Source: a virus
DNA length: 36,265 nt
IMG/VR virus record: IMGVR_UViG_3300009503_000580
Coordinates: 1 to 36,265 of that record
Direction: 5' to 3' (one strand)
How positions within the stretch are numbered: the first letter of the stretch is position 1; every line of letters starts with the position of its first letter. Below are positions 22,756 through 30,843 of the stretch, piece by piece. The notes under the pieces were generated by a model. The model made no database searches. It saw nothing but the letters and a program-made list of their open reading frames with translations, and had not been told where the DNA came from. Made by a program: the position numbers and the translations under genes.

Positions 22756-24028
22756 GAACTTTGCAGTACTAAAAGAGCATACTAAAGAGGAATGGACACA
22801 GATTAGGTCTCTTCTCTCTTATAAAACTCAAACGTTTATAAGAGGAAGATGGACTGCTATTCCTCACTACTTGATTCACGGTAAGACGAAAGTCTTTCCT
22901 ACAGGCCTACTGCACATCATAACAAGTAAGTTCAAAGTAGAGATAGCCGATCTTCGTCCTAAACGCATACCAATTACTCTACCCGAAAATATTCCTCTCG
23001 ATACATACCAGAAACAGATAATGCGTGATGCCTTACGCTATCAACGTGCTATCGTTAATGTACCTACAGGTGCTGGTAAGACGTATACATTCTCAACGTT
23101 TGCGGCATATATTGATAGACCAACTATCATAATCACTCCTACTCAAGAGATACTTAGTCAAGTTGTTGAGCATATTACAAAATACACAACAGACATACGA
23201 GTTATGTGGAACACATCTCACACTACTTTTGATAAACGTATAATAGTAACAACAAGTGGCACACTGAACTCTCGATTCGACTTCCTCAAAGAAGAAGGCA
23301 AAAAGATAGAAGTAATGATTAGTGATGAAGCTCATTTCTACGGAGCCGATTCGTTCTTCAGAATAAGCCATCTGTTTCCGAATGCCTGGATTCGTTTAGG
23401 CTTCAGCGGTACACCAATAGGTCGTTCTGATAATGCAGACTTAAGAACACTAAGTGTGTTCTCTCCCCATATCGTAACCTATCAAGGAGAAATAGAAAGA
23501 ATAGTACCCGTAAAAGTTTTTCTAGTAGATTACTGTAGCAACGCAAGATGGAGTGATCCCGAAGATTACGAACAACTACTGGAAGACGTAGAGCGTCAAG
23601 AAGCGATTGTGGAGCTAATAAATATCCTCAGGAAAGAAAAGTTGACACCTTATCTCGTATTTGTTGATAGAATCAAATACGGAGAAACACTTTCAGAAAA
23701 GCTTTCGATTCCGCTCATTACATCTACCTCACTCGAGCGAGACACAATCTTCGACGATCTCAGAAACGAAAAGTTAGAAGGTATCGTAACTACAATTGGA
23801 TGGATAGGTTTAGACATACCTAATCTGAAAGCAGTAGTGAATACTTCACGAGAGACTACGTCTATTAGTCTAGGACAAAAAGCTGGCCGTGTCAGACGTA
23901 AAATGGGAAAGGATGTAGGCATCGTATTCGACTTTCTAGATCGTGGAAGACTACCAAGTAGATGGGCCCGTAAGAGGCGAAAGACATACGAAAGCTTAGG
24001 ATTCGAAGTAATACAAACAAAACTTTAA
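22733..24028 (+). CDS. SF2 DNA helicase, UvsW-like
   Basis: Superfamily 2 motifs in order: Q-motif-like LDTYQKQIM, motif I VPTGAGKT (near residues 109-116), TIIITPT, motif II ISDEAH (near 197), FSGTPIG (motif III), VFVDRIKYGE (IV region), and VRRKMGKD with QKAGRVR (VI). The N-terminal 80 residues carry a small extra domain. UvsW-type helicases resolve branched recombination intermediates and R-loops and switch T4 from origin-driven to recombination-driven replication. This fits the RecA, UvsY-like and Rad50/Mre11 set here. The start overlaps the clamp-motif gene. Confidence 0.8.
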   Translation: MKIEVRDENFAVLKEHTKEEWTQIRSLLSYKTQTFIRGRWTAIPHYLIHGKTKVFPTGLLHIITSKFKVEIADLRPKRIPITLPENIPLDTYQKQIMRDALRYQRAIVNVPTGAGKTYTFSTFAAYIDRPTIIITPTQEILSQVVEHITKYTTDIRVMWNTSHTTFDKRIIVTTSGTLNSRFDFLKEEGKKIEVMISDEAHFYGADSFFRISHLFPNAWIRLGFSGTPIGRSDNADLRTLSVFSPHIVTYQGEIERIVPVKVFLVDYCSNARWSDPEDYEQLLEDVERQEAIVELINILRKEKLTPYLVFVDRIKYGETLSEKLSIPLITSTSLERDTIFDDLRNEKLEGIVTTIGWIGLDIPNLKAVVNTSRETTSISLGQKAGRVRRKMGKDVGIVFDFLDRGRLPSRWARKRRKTYESLGFEVIQTKL

Positions 24029-24047
24029 AGTAAAAAGGAGGGATTTG

Positions 24048-24971
24048 ATGGAAGAGCAAAAACAGACCACAGAGCTCACAGAGCTAACAAACATTACTAA
24101 AAATATTTTCAATGCACTCGCTAAAGACGAGCAACTTGTATCATCTCTGCCCGTTGAACTTAATCAGAAACTGGTGGAGGTCACAGATATAATTTCTCAG
24201 AATAAAACACTGCCACAACTATACGGAGACATACTTACAGAAATTCCAGTATCTCAATCATTGTTTCAAGATGTATGCGTACAATACGAAATCCACTTCA
24301 CACCACACCGCAAACTGAGACAGGCTATGTTAGAACTAGACGGTAGACTGAGAGCACTCTATGCCGCAAAAGATGGACACGCAGAAGCATATTATAAAGT
24401 AGAGCAGACGAAATTGAGACTCGAAGAGCTCGAGAACGAGCTCGCATCCGTAACAGATGACTTTGAGAGACGGAGACTAGAACTTCGAATAGGTAAGTTA
24501 AGATACGAACTCGAAAAGAAGCAAAGAGACCTTGAGAACGCAATTCACTTAGTAAAAGATGCAATGTTGAAAGTAGCGATGCATCAAACACTAATAGACC
24601 GTCTTAAGAAAGAAGTAGAAGAAAGCGGTCTGAGCTTTGAAGAAGCTGAAATGGTATACTTTGTAATGTATTTCACAAAGGATGCAGAAGTACAGCTCCG
24701 TACGATGGGTAGAGTAGATACAGGAACGTTTGGTGCTATAGCACAATTACCCGAGGGCATACGAAAGAAGGTATTATGGAACATCGAATTCATAAGAAAG
24801 AAGCTCCAAGAAGAAAACTACAACGGAGATTATCTACATATCGTCTACAGAGACATCTTATTACCAAAGAAGACTGGAGAGAACGAGATAGAAGGATGCA
24901 ACGTCAAAGAGTTCACCGGTCTAGAGCCCATTAAAGTACTAGCTAAAAGCGACGGACAGACACCAGAATAG
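24048..24971 (+). CDS. coiled-coil hypothetical protein, 307 aa
   Basis: No family recognised. Residues about 85-205 form a long coiled coil (KLRLEELENELASV, LRIGKLRYELEKK). The C-terminal third (MVYFVMYFTKDAEVQL to GNEIEG region) is globular. ATG 24048 is chosen over an upstream in-frame TTG, with AAGGAGGG at ideal spacing. It is the last gene before a strong hairpin at 25003. Function unknown. Confidence 0.55.
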   Translation: MEEQKQTTELTELTNITKNIFNALAKDEQLVSSLPVELNQKLVEVTDIISQNKTLPQLYGDILTEIPVSQSLFQDVCVQYEIHFTPHRKLRQAMLELDGRLRALYAAKDGHAEAYYKVEQTKLRLEELENELASVTDDFERRRLELRIGKLRYELEKKQRDLENAIHLVKDAMLKVAMHQTLIDRLKKEVEESGLSFEEAEMVYFVMYFTKDAEVQLRTMGRVDTGTFGAIAQLPEGIRKKVLWNIEFIRKKLQEENYNGDYLHIVYRDILLPKKTGENEIEGCNVKEFTGLEPIKVLAKSDGQTPE

Positions 24972-25002
24972 TAGAAGAGTACGAAATGTTTTAGTTATAA
25001 GA

Positions 25003-25039
25003 GTGCCGAATGTTTAGCTATCAACTAAGCATTCGGCAC
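25003..25039 (+). terminator. 15-bp hairpin, probable terminator or 5' structure
   Basis: GTGCCGAATGTTTAG and CTAAGCATTCGGCAC pair over 15 bp with one G-U, around a 7-nt loop. It lies between two genes, 31 bp after one and 12 nt before the next SD. A clear U-tract is lacking (AAATCTTTG follows). Confidence 0.6.
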
Positions 25040-25067
25040 AAATCTTTGAAAAAGGAGGATCCTATCA

Positions 25068-25400
25068 ATGACTTCAAATGACAAACAGCCACAAGAAAAA
25101 TCCTTAAGAGATAATATATACGTAATCTTATATGATATCGTTGACGATGAAGTGACACTAAGAATCGTTCGTATGAAGGATGATGTTAATCCTAACACTT
25201 ACATACTAGAACCAAATATTGGCAGTACAGACTTGAAATACTACGATCCTGTAGCTATTGAGTCAGCGATCGAAGAAGAAGTTGCACTTATTAGTTTAGG
25301 TCCAAACAAAAAGGATATTAGTGTTAGAGTATACTCCGACTACAATCTTCTTCTTAAGAAGGAACTAACTGTCACATGGGAAGAAAAAGACGTCAACTAA
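25068..25400 (+). CDS. hypothetical protein, 110 aa
   Basis: No family recognised. Strand-rich in the first half (YVILYDIVDD, VTLRIVRM) and acidic overall. Strong SD (AAAGGAGGA). It overlaps the next gene by 25 bp. Confidence 0.55.
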   Translation: MTSNDKQPQEKSLRDNIYVILYDIVDDEVTLRIVRMKDDVNPNTYILEPNIGSTDLKYYDPVAIESAIEEEVALISLGPNKKDISVRVYSDYNLLLKKELTVTWEEKDVN

Positions 25401-25774
25401 CTCTATCGGATATAATTATAATACTTCTTTGTATAACCGCCACTCTTACTATCGTCTCGTATGCTACGACTCCGGCTATCTCATTCTTCTCACAATTACA
25501 TACAATCGAAACACGCTATGTCAAAGTTACGATACAAGACTCAGGATATCATCTTCTTACAGAGCAACCAATATTCGATATGCCTGTTCGTATAGAAACT
25601 AGAGACGGAATGACATATCCCGGAATAATAACTATCAATTGTAGTAAGCGAACATACACTATACATTCTTACTATATCAATACGACTACAAAATTACCTC
25701 GGGGAAGATTACAAGACTTCCTCGAGGACTATTGTATACGATTTCCGTCTTCGTATAGACATGTTATAAGATAA
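25376..25774 (+). CDS. membrane-anchored protein with the IDC/INC two-cysteine plan, 132 aa
   Basis: Residues 11-35 are a hydrophobic anchor (DIIIILLCITATLTIVSYA) after a basic N-terminus (GRKRR), so the rest is probably outside the cytoplasm. ITINCSKRTYTIHS and a later Cys in EDYCIRF match in position the pairs in the two lipoproteins at 21508 and 21903. No family recognised. The SD is weak or absent and the gene overlaps the previous one by 25 bp, suggesting coupling. Confidence 0.5.
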   Translation: MGRKRRQLTLSDIIIILLCITATLTIVSYATTPAISFFSQLHTIETRYVKVTIQDSGYHLLTEQPIFDMPVRIETRDGMTYPGIITINCSKRTYTIHSYYINTTTKLPRGRLQDFLEDYCIRFPSSYRHVIR

Positions 25775-25788
25775 ATGGAGGTATATTA

Positions 25789-26721
25789 ATGCGAATGTCC
25801 GATGAAGAATTCGTACATAGATATCATAAAGCTTTGGAATTACACCTACGGGGTTATACATTAGCGGGTGCTATACGGAGATTCGAACTACCTACAAATT
25901 GGAGGACACGAGCTAAGAAACTAGGCCTTCCGGGCAAGTTACTTGAACTCGCATTGGGATTCGAATACCCCGACTTCGAAACGAAGTGGCAGAATCTCAT
26001 AGACGAGTTCTTAAGCTACGAAACATGTTATTCGCGGCCTAGCGTACATGCTCTCTTTGTAAAACATTTCCCTGACTATCCGTTTTCATTCGAAGTCGCA
26101 AGTCAGTATGCAAAGTACTTAAATCTTCCAATGCCGTCTCAATTAATCAAACAACGAAAGGAGAGTAAGAAGATGATACCTCTTAAAGAACTATACGAAC
26201 GAAAACCGGAAGTTCGAGCAATCGCGGAAAGCGTAATTGAAAATAGATTAGAGAAGTACATACTCCGCTATCTCTTTACGAGAGAACCAAAAACATTAGA
26301 AAGATATTTTCCATCCGGGTGGACTTATATTTCGAAAGAAGGTAAGCCGTACATAAGACTTACGATCTGTCAGAATACGCAACCAGTGACTGAGTTAGTT
26401 AAAAGCAACATAGAGCAGCTATTCGCAAAATCGAAGGTAAGCGTTCCTAACATCGATGTACTATGGAAGTCACCTAATCTCTACGTAGACATTGAACTTC
26501 AGTCAACAATGTTCATTCTTTTAGCAACAAGTGATATTCTTGATACATACGAATTAGATCCTACGATAGCTTCACAGATTCTCAATACCGACGACGAGAA
26601 CGATCTTGCTGATCTACTATACGACGAAATCGATGATGATACGCTCATAGAACACCTTCGACTAAGAAAAGTATACCAACAAATATTCTCAGATCTTGCA
26701 ACATCACTAACTACAAGTTGA
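25789..26721 (+). CDS. hypothetical protein with HTH-like N-terminus, 310 aa
   Basis: No family recognised. Residues about 5-50 (ALELHLRGYTLAGAIRRFELP ... RAKKLG pattern) resemble a helix-turn-helix. The rest is mixed alpha/beta and acidic near the end (DDENDLADLLYDEIDDD). ATG 25789 follows ATGGAGG. It sits directly before the repeat-protein array; a regulatory role for the array is possible but unsupported. Confidence 0.5.
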   Translation: MRMSDEEFVHRYHKALELHLRGYTLAGAIRRFELPTNWRTRAKKLGLPGKLLELALGFEYPDFETKWQNLIDEFLSYETCYSRPSVHALFVKHFPDYPFSFEVASQYAKYLNLPMPSQLIKQRKESKKMIPLKELYERKPEVRAIAESVIENRLEKYILRYLFTREPKTLERYFPSGWTYISKEGKPYIRLTICQNTQPVTELVKSNIEQLFAKSKVSVPNIDVLWKSPNLYVDIELQSTMFILLATSDILDTYELDPTIASQILNTDDENDLADLLYDEIDDDTLIEHLRLRKVYQQIFSDLATSLTTS

Positions 26722-26767
26722 CGAAAAAGAGCATACAAAAATCCCTAAAAAAAATGGAGGGCGTATA

Positions 26768-27136
26768 ATGTATACAGACTCAAATTCAACAACACAACGA
26801 TATGGGTCTGGATCTAACTATGGTTGAGGTTGGAATGGCGGTTATAGAGGCTTTTACAGTATCTCTACTATAGACCGTTTTCAATTTCCATTCGATAGTG
26901 GAACTGCAAATAAAGTTGGTAATTTAAGTGGAAATAGACGTTTCTCAAGTGCTAACAATAGCAGTACATACGGTTATGTATGCGGAGGTGAAGATTCCAA
27001 CTACTATCTCTCTACCATAGACCACGTCCAATTTCCATTTGATAATGGTACAACAAATCTGGTAGGCAACTTAAGCGAAGATAGAGCGTTATTAGGTGCT
27101 ACAGATGGCGTAGACTTCGTAACAATGTTTGTGTAA
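26768..27136 (+). pseudogene. repeat-family member disrupted by an in-frame TGA (two units)
   Basis: The frame begins with the family N-cap (MYTDSNSTTQRYGSGSNYG), and an intact SD precedes it, but codon 20 is TGA (26825-26827). Compared with siblings, 9 bases of the TATGTATGTGGAGG segment are missing, which creates the stop without changing the frame. After it, two full units and the C-cap (VDFVTMFV) continue. TGA is a normal stop in many genes here, so recoding is unlikely. It is either a pseudogene or a silent cassette that can be restored by recombination. Confidence 0.75.
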
Positions 27137-27203
27137 TTGTAACTAATAAGATAATAAACAAAACACAAAAACGTACAAAAAATCTCCAAAATGAGGAGTG
27201 TAT

Positions 27204-28133
27204 ATGTGTACAAACTCAAATCTAACGACACAGCGATATGGACCTGGATCAAATTATGGTTATGTATGTGGAGGATCACGTAGTAGTAACTATTTCTCTA
27301 CCATAGATCGCTTCCAGTTTCCATTTGATAGTGGTACAACAAATCAGGTGGGCAATCTGAGTGGAAGTAGAAAAGAGTCAAGTGCTAATAATAGTAGTAC
27401 ATACGGTTATGTATGCGGAGGATATAGTAGTCAAATCCTCTCAGTCATAAACCGCTTTCAGTTTCCATTTGATAGCGGTACTGCAAACCACGTAGGTAAT
27501 TTGTGTAGGAACAGAAAACAACTATGCGCCAATAATAGCAGTACACATGGTTATGTATGTGGTGGAACAGAAATCTTCTGGATTTCTACTATAGATCGCT
27601 TTCAATTTCCGTTTGATGAAGGTACAGCAAATCTGATAGGCAATTTGAGTAGACGTAGAAGTTGGTCGAGTGCTAACAATAGTAGTACATACGGTTATGT
27701 ATGTGGTAGTTGGTATAGCATCTTAGACCGTTTCCAATTTCCATTCGATAATGGCTCAGTAAGTCAGGTAGGCAATTTAAGTGAGGATAGAACAGGCTTA
27801 AGTACTAACAATAGTAGTACGTACGGATATGTATGTGGTGGGCATAGTAGTAATGGCATTCTTTCTGCCATAGATCGCTTTCAGTTTCCATTTGATAGTG
27901 GTACAGCAAATCAAGTGGGTAATTTGAGTGGAAGTAGAACGTTATTAAGTGCTAATAATAGTAGCACACACGGTTACGTATGTGGTGGATGGATTGGTGA
28001 TCCTCTCTCCATTATAGACTGCTTTCAATTTCCATTCGATAGTGGTACAGCAAGTCAGATAGGCAATTTGAGTGGAAGTAGAAACGACTTGAGTGCTATA
28101 GATGGTGTAGACTTCGTGACAATGTTTGTATGA
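27204..28133 (+). CDS. repeat-family protein, six units, intact
   Basis: N-cap, six framework units and C-cap form one continuous frame of 309 codons. The six loops differ in sequence and length. Unit 4 has one of the shortest spacers in the array (GYVCGS then WYSILDR). ATG 27204 follows AGGAG at 5-nt spacing; the GTG at 27198 is part of the SD. Six units could close a small propeller or form a fibre segment. It is likely an exported virion or adhesion protein, but no signal peptide is seen. Function is inference from family resemblance. Confidence 0.75.
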   Translation: MCTNSNLTTQRYGPGSNYGYVCGGSRSSNYFSTIDRFQFPFDSGTTNQVGNLSGSRKESSANNSSTYGYVCGGYSSQILSVINRFQFPFDSGTANHVGNLCRNRKQLCANNSSTHGYVCGGTEIFWISTIDRFQFPFDEGTANLIGNLSRRRSWSSANNSSTYGYVCGSWYSILDRFQFPFDNGSVSQVGNLSEDRTGLSTNNSSTYGYVCGGHSSNGILSAIDRFQFPFDSGTANQVGNLSGSRTLLSANNSSTHGYVCGGWIGDPLSIIDCFQFPFDSGTASQIGNLSGSRNDLSAIDGVDFVTMFV

Positions 28134-28177
28134 ATAAGAGACAACAAATTAAGTCTCTAAAAATAGAGAGGTGTATA

Positions 28178-29170
28178 ATGTATATAGCAGATGCAAATTC
28201 AACAACACAACAATATGGACCAGGATCAAATTATGGTTATGTATGCGGAGGATATAGTGGAGACGGAAATAAAGCATCTTGGTACTCTATTATAGACCGT
28301 TTCCAATTTCCGTTTGATAGTGGTACTGCAAATAAAGTTGGTAACTTAAGTAGACGCAGACGTGGCTCAAGCGCTAATAATAGTAGTACGTACGGGTATG
28401 TATATGGTGGAGACAGTGGATATAATGATACTACGGTTTCTACTATAGACCGCTTTCAGTTTCCATTTGATAGCGGTACTGCAAATAAAGTTGGTAATTT
28501 AAGCAAACGTAGGAGTGCATCAGCCGCCAATAATAGTAGCACGTACGGTTACGTATGTGGCGGTGATTACGGATACTACAATAACTATCTCTTTATCATA
28601 GACCGCTTCCAATTTTCATTCGATAGTGGAACTACAAATCAAGTAGGCAACCTAAGTGGAAGTAGAAGTGACTTGAGTGCTAACAATAGTAGCACATACG
28701 GTTATGTATGCGGAGGATTTAGGGGTGGATACCAAATCGTAGACGTGTACTCCACTATAGACCGCTTCCAATTTCCATTCGATAGTGGTACTGCAAATCA
28801 AGTAGGTAATTTGAGCGTAAGTAGAGAATGGTTAAGTGCTAACAACAGTAGCACACACAGCTATGTATGTGGTGGGTATAATCATTATAATGGCACTCTC
28901 TCTACTATAGATCGCTTTCAGTTTCCTTTTGATAGTGGCACTGCAAATCATGTAGGTAATTTGAGTAGGAATAACAGTTGCTCAAGTGCTAACAATAGTA
29001 GCGTATATGGTTATGTATGTGGTGGTGGAAGTGATGATTTCAGTTCTACTATAGACCGCTTCCAGTTTCCGTTTGATAGTAGCATTACAAGTTATGTAGG
29101 TAATTTAAGTGGAAGTAGGGATGCATTAAGCGCTGTAGATGGTGTAGACTTTGTAACGATGTTTGTATGA
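28178..29170 (+). CDS. repeat-family protein, six units, intact
   Basis: Start ATG 28178 follows AGAGGTG. Six framework units with six different loops (YSGDGNKASWY, DSGYNDTTV, DYGYYNNYL, FRGGYQIVDVY, YNHYNGTL, GSDDFS), then the C-cap. Loop residues are rich in Gly, Tyr, Asn, Asp and Ser, as in binding loops. The spacer after it matches the spacer before it in part, showing whole-gene duplication. The last unit shares GSRDALSA with the orphan at 22326. Confidence 0.75.
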   Translation: MYIADANSTTQQYGPGSNYGYVCGGYSGDGNKASWYSIIDRFQFPFDSGTANKVGNLSRRRRGSSANNSSTYGYVYGGDSGYNDTTVSTIDRFQFPFDSGTANKVGNLSKRRSASAANNSSTYGYVCGGDYGYYNNYLFIIDRFQFSFDSGTTNQVGNLSGSRSDLSANNSSTYGYVCGGFRGGYQIVDVYSTIDRFQFPFDSGTANQVGNLSVSREWLSANNSSTHSYVCGGYNHYNGTLSTIDRFQFPFDSGTANHVGNLSRNNSCSSANNSSVYGYVCGGGSDDFSSTIDRFQFPFDSSITSYVGNLSGSRDALSAVDGVDFVTMFV

Positions 29171-29212
29171 ATAATAAGAGACAATATTTACTAAGTATCT
29201 AAAAAAATGTAT

Positions 29213-29719
29213 ATGTATACAGAATCGACAGCACAACGATACGGTCCGGGGTCTAACTATGGTTACGTATATGGCGGATGGGATAGCTCTCACATTTTCT
29301 CTACCATAGACCGCTTCCAATTCCCATTTGATAGTGGTACGGCAAGTCATGTAGGTAATTTGAGTGGAAGCAGAGAATGGCTAAGTGCTAACAATAGTAG
29401 CACATACGGTTATGTATGTGGAGGAACTTCAGTCTTCTCATGGATCTCTACCATAGACCGCTTCCAATTTCCATTTGATGATGGTACTACAAATCGGGTA
29501 GGCAATTTGAGTGAAAGTAGAAGCGATTTGAGTGCTAATAATAGTAGCACATACGGTTATGTATGCGGAGGATGGAATAAGAGTGACAATTTCTCTATTA
29601 TAGATCGCGTTCAATTTCCATTCGATGGTGGTACTACAAACTACGTAGGTGATTTGAGTGGAAGAAGAAGTGCGCTGAGTGCTACAGATGGCGTAGACTT
29701 CGTAACAATGTTTGTGTAA
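29213..29719 (+). CDS. repeat-family protein, three units, no ribosome-binding site
   Basis: The frame is intact (N-cap, three units, C-cap), but the SD found before every main-array sibling is missing. The bases before the start read CTAAAAAAATGTAT where relatives have a GAGG block, so about 10 bases seem to be deleted. ATG 29207 is an alternative start two codons earlier. Translation would be poor unless coupled to the upstream gene 37 bp away. Its third loop, WNKSDN, recurs in unit 6 of the gene at 30844. Confidence 0.65.
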   Translation: MYTESTAQRYGPGSNYGYVYGGWDSSHIFSTIDRFQFPFDSGTASHVGNLSGSREWLSANNSSTYGYVCGGTSVFSWISTIDRFQFPFDDGTTNRVGNLSESRSDLSANNSSTYGYVCGGWNKSDNFSIIDRVQFPFDGGTTNYVGDLSGRRSALSATDGVDFVTMFV

Positions 29720-29782
29720 TTGTAAGCTAACAAAACAACAAACAAAAAACGTACAAAAAATCTCCAAAATGGAGGGCGTAAT

Positions 29783-30781
29783 ATGCAAAATCCAACAACA
29801 CAACAATATGGACCAGGATCTAATTATGGTTATGTATGTGGCGGATCACGCGGATATAGTTCTTACTCTACTATAGACCGCTTCCAATTTTCATTCGATA
29901 GTGGTACTGCGAATAAAGTTGGCAACTTAAGTAGACGTAGATATGACTCAAGTGCTAACAATAGTAGTACGTACGGATATGTATGCGGAGGAATTGCAGT
30001 CACACGAACTTTCGTCTTATGGACCTCAGCCTCATGGACCTCTATCATAGACCGCTTTCAGTTTCCATTTGATGAGGGTACAACAAATTATGTAGGCAAT
30101 TTGTGTAGACTTAGATGCTGGTCGGGAGCTAATAATAGTAGCACACACGGATATGTAAGCGGAGGATATAATAGTAACTACTATCTCGCTACTATAGACC
30201 GCTTCCAGTTTTCGTTTGATAGTGGTACTGCAAATCAAATAGGTAATTTAAGTGGAAGTAGAGAACGGGTTAGTGCCAACAATAGTAGTACACATGGTTA
30301 TGTATGCGGAGGATATAGTCGTAACAATCTCTCTACTATAGACAGATTCCAGTTTCCATTCGATAGTGGTACTGCAGATTTTGTGTGTAAGTTAAGTAGA
30401 AGTAGAGAGAGCTTAAGTGCTAACAATAGTAGTACGTACGGTTATGTATACGGCGGATGGAGTGTAAGCTGTGGTCACGTCCCTATCATAGACCGCTTCC
30501 AATTTCTATTCGATGATGGTGTTGCAAGTCAGGTAGGTGATTTGAGTGGGAGTAGAAGCTGGTCGGGCGCTAATAATAGTAGCACACACGGATATGTATG
30601 CGGAGGATATTATAGTTTCCAGATGCATCAGGGTAGTCTCGACTGCTACCACTACTCTACTATAGATCGCGTCCAATTCCCATTCGATGGTGGTACTGCA
30701 AATTATGTAGGCAATTTGAGTGGAAAAAGAAGTGCGCTGAGTGCTACAGATGGCGTAGACTTCGTAACAATGTTTGTGTAA
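29783..30781 (+). CDS. repeat-family protein, six units, intact
   Basis: ATG 29783 follows ATGGAGGG. Six units, including two of the longest loops in the array (IAVTRTFVLWTSASWTS in unit 2 and YYSFQMHQGSLDCYHY in unit 6). The N-cap is shortened at its start (MQNPTTQQ). The C-terminal unit carries the variant IDRVQFPFDGGT shared with the gene at 29213, pointing to gene conversion between neighbours. Otherwise the framework is constant. Confidence 0.75.
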   Translation: MQNPTTQQYGPGSNYGYVCGGSRGYSSYSTIDRFQFSFDSGTANKVGNLSRRRYDSSANNSSTYGYVCGGIAVTRTFVLWTSASWTSIIDRFQFPFDEGTTNYVGNLCRLRCWSGANNSSTHGYVSGGYNSNYYLATIDRFQFSFDSGTANQIGNLSGSRERVSANNSSTHGYVCGGYSRNNLSTIDRFQFPFDSGTADFVCKLSRSRESLSANNSSTYGYVYGGWSVSCGHVPIIDRFQFLFDDGVASQVGDLSGSRSWSGANNSSTHGYVCGGYYSFQMHQGSLDCYHYSTIDRVQFPFDGGTANYVGNLSGKRSALSATDGVDFVTMFV

Positions 30782-30843
30782 TTGTAAAGCTAATAAAACA
30801 ATAAACAAAACGTATAAGAATCTCTAAAATGGAGAGCGTAATA

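Noticed and set aside
26825-26827. TGA recoded as an amino acid
   Set aside because: TGA ends many good genes here (for example 853-1977 and 2354's upstream neighbours), and the stop is explained by a local 9-bp deletion.
29438-30808. Long minus-strand open frames inside the repeat array (for example 29438-29806 and 30506-30808)
   Set aside because: They are mirror frames of the repeated units, have no SD, and appear only where the plus-strand repeats leave the opposite strand open. The plus-strand proteins have clear conserved framework and caps.
456-30816. Recurring TATAAG motif (456, 6182, 21486, 24995, 30813) as a phage late promoter
   Set aside because: At several sites it lies too close to or inside the leader so that transcription would start after the SD. 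The motif is also expected by chance in AT-rich spacers.
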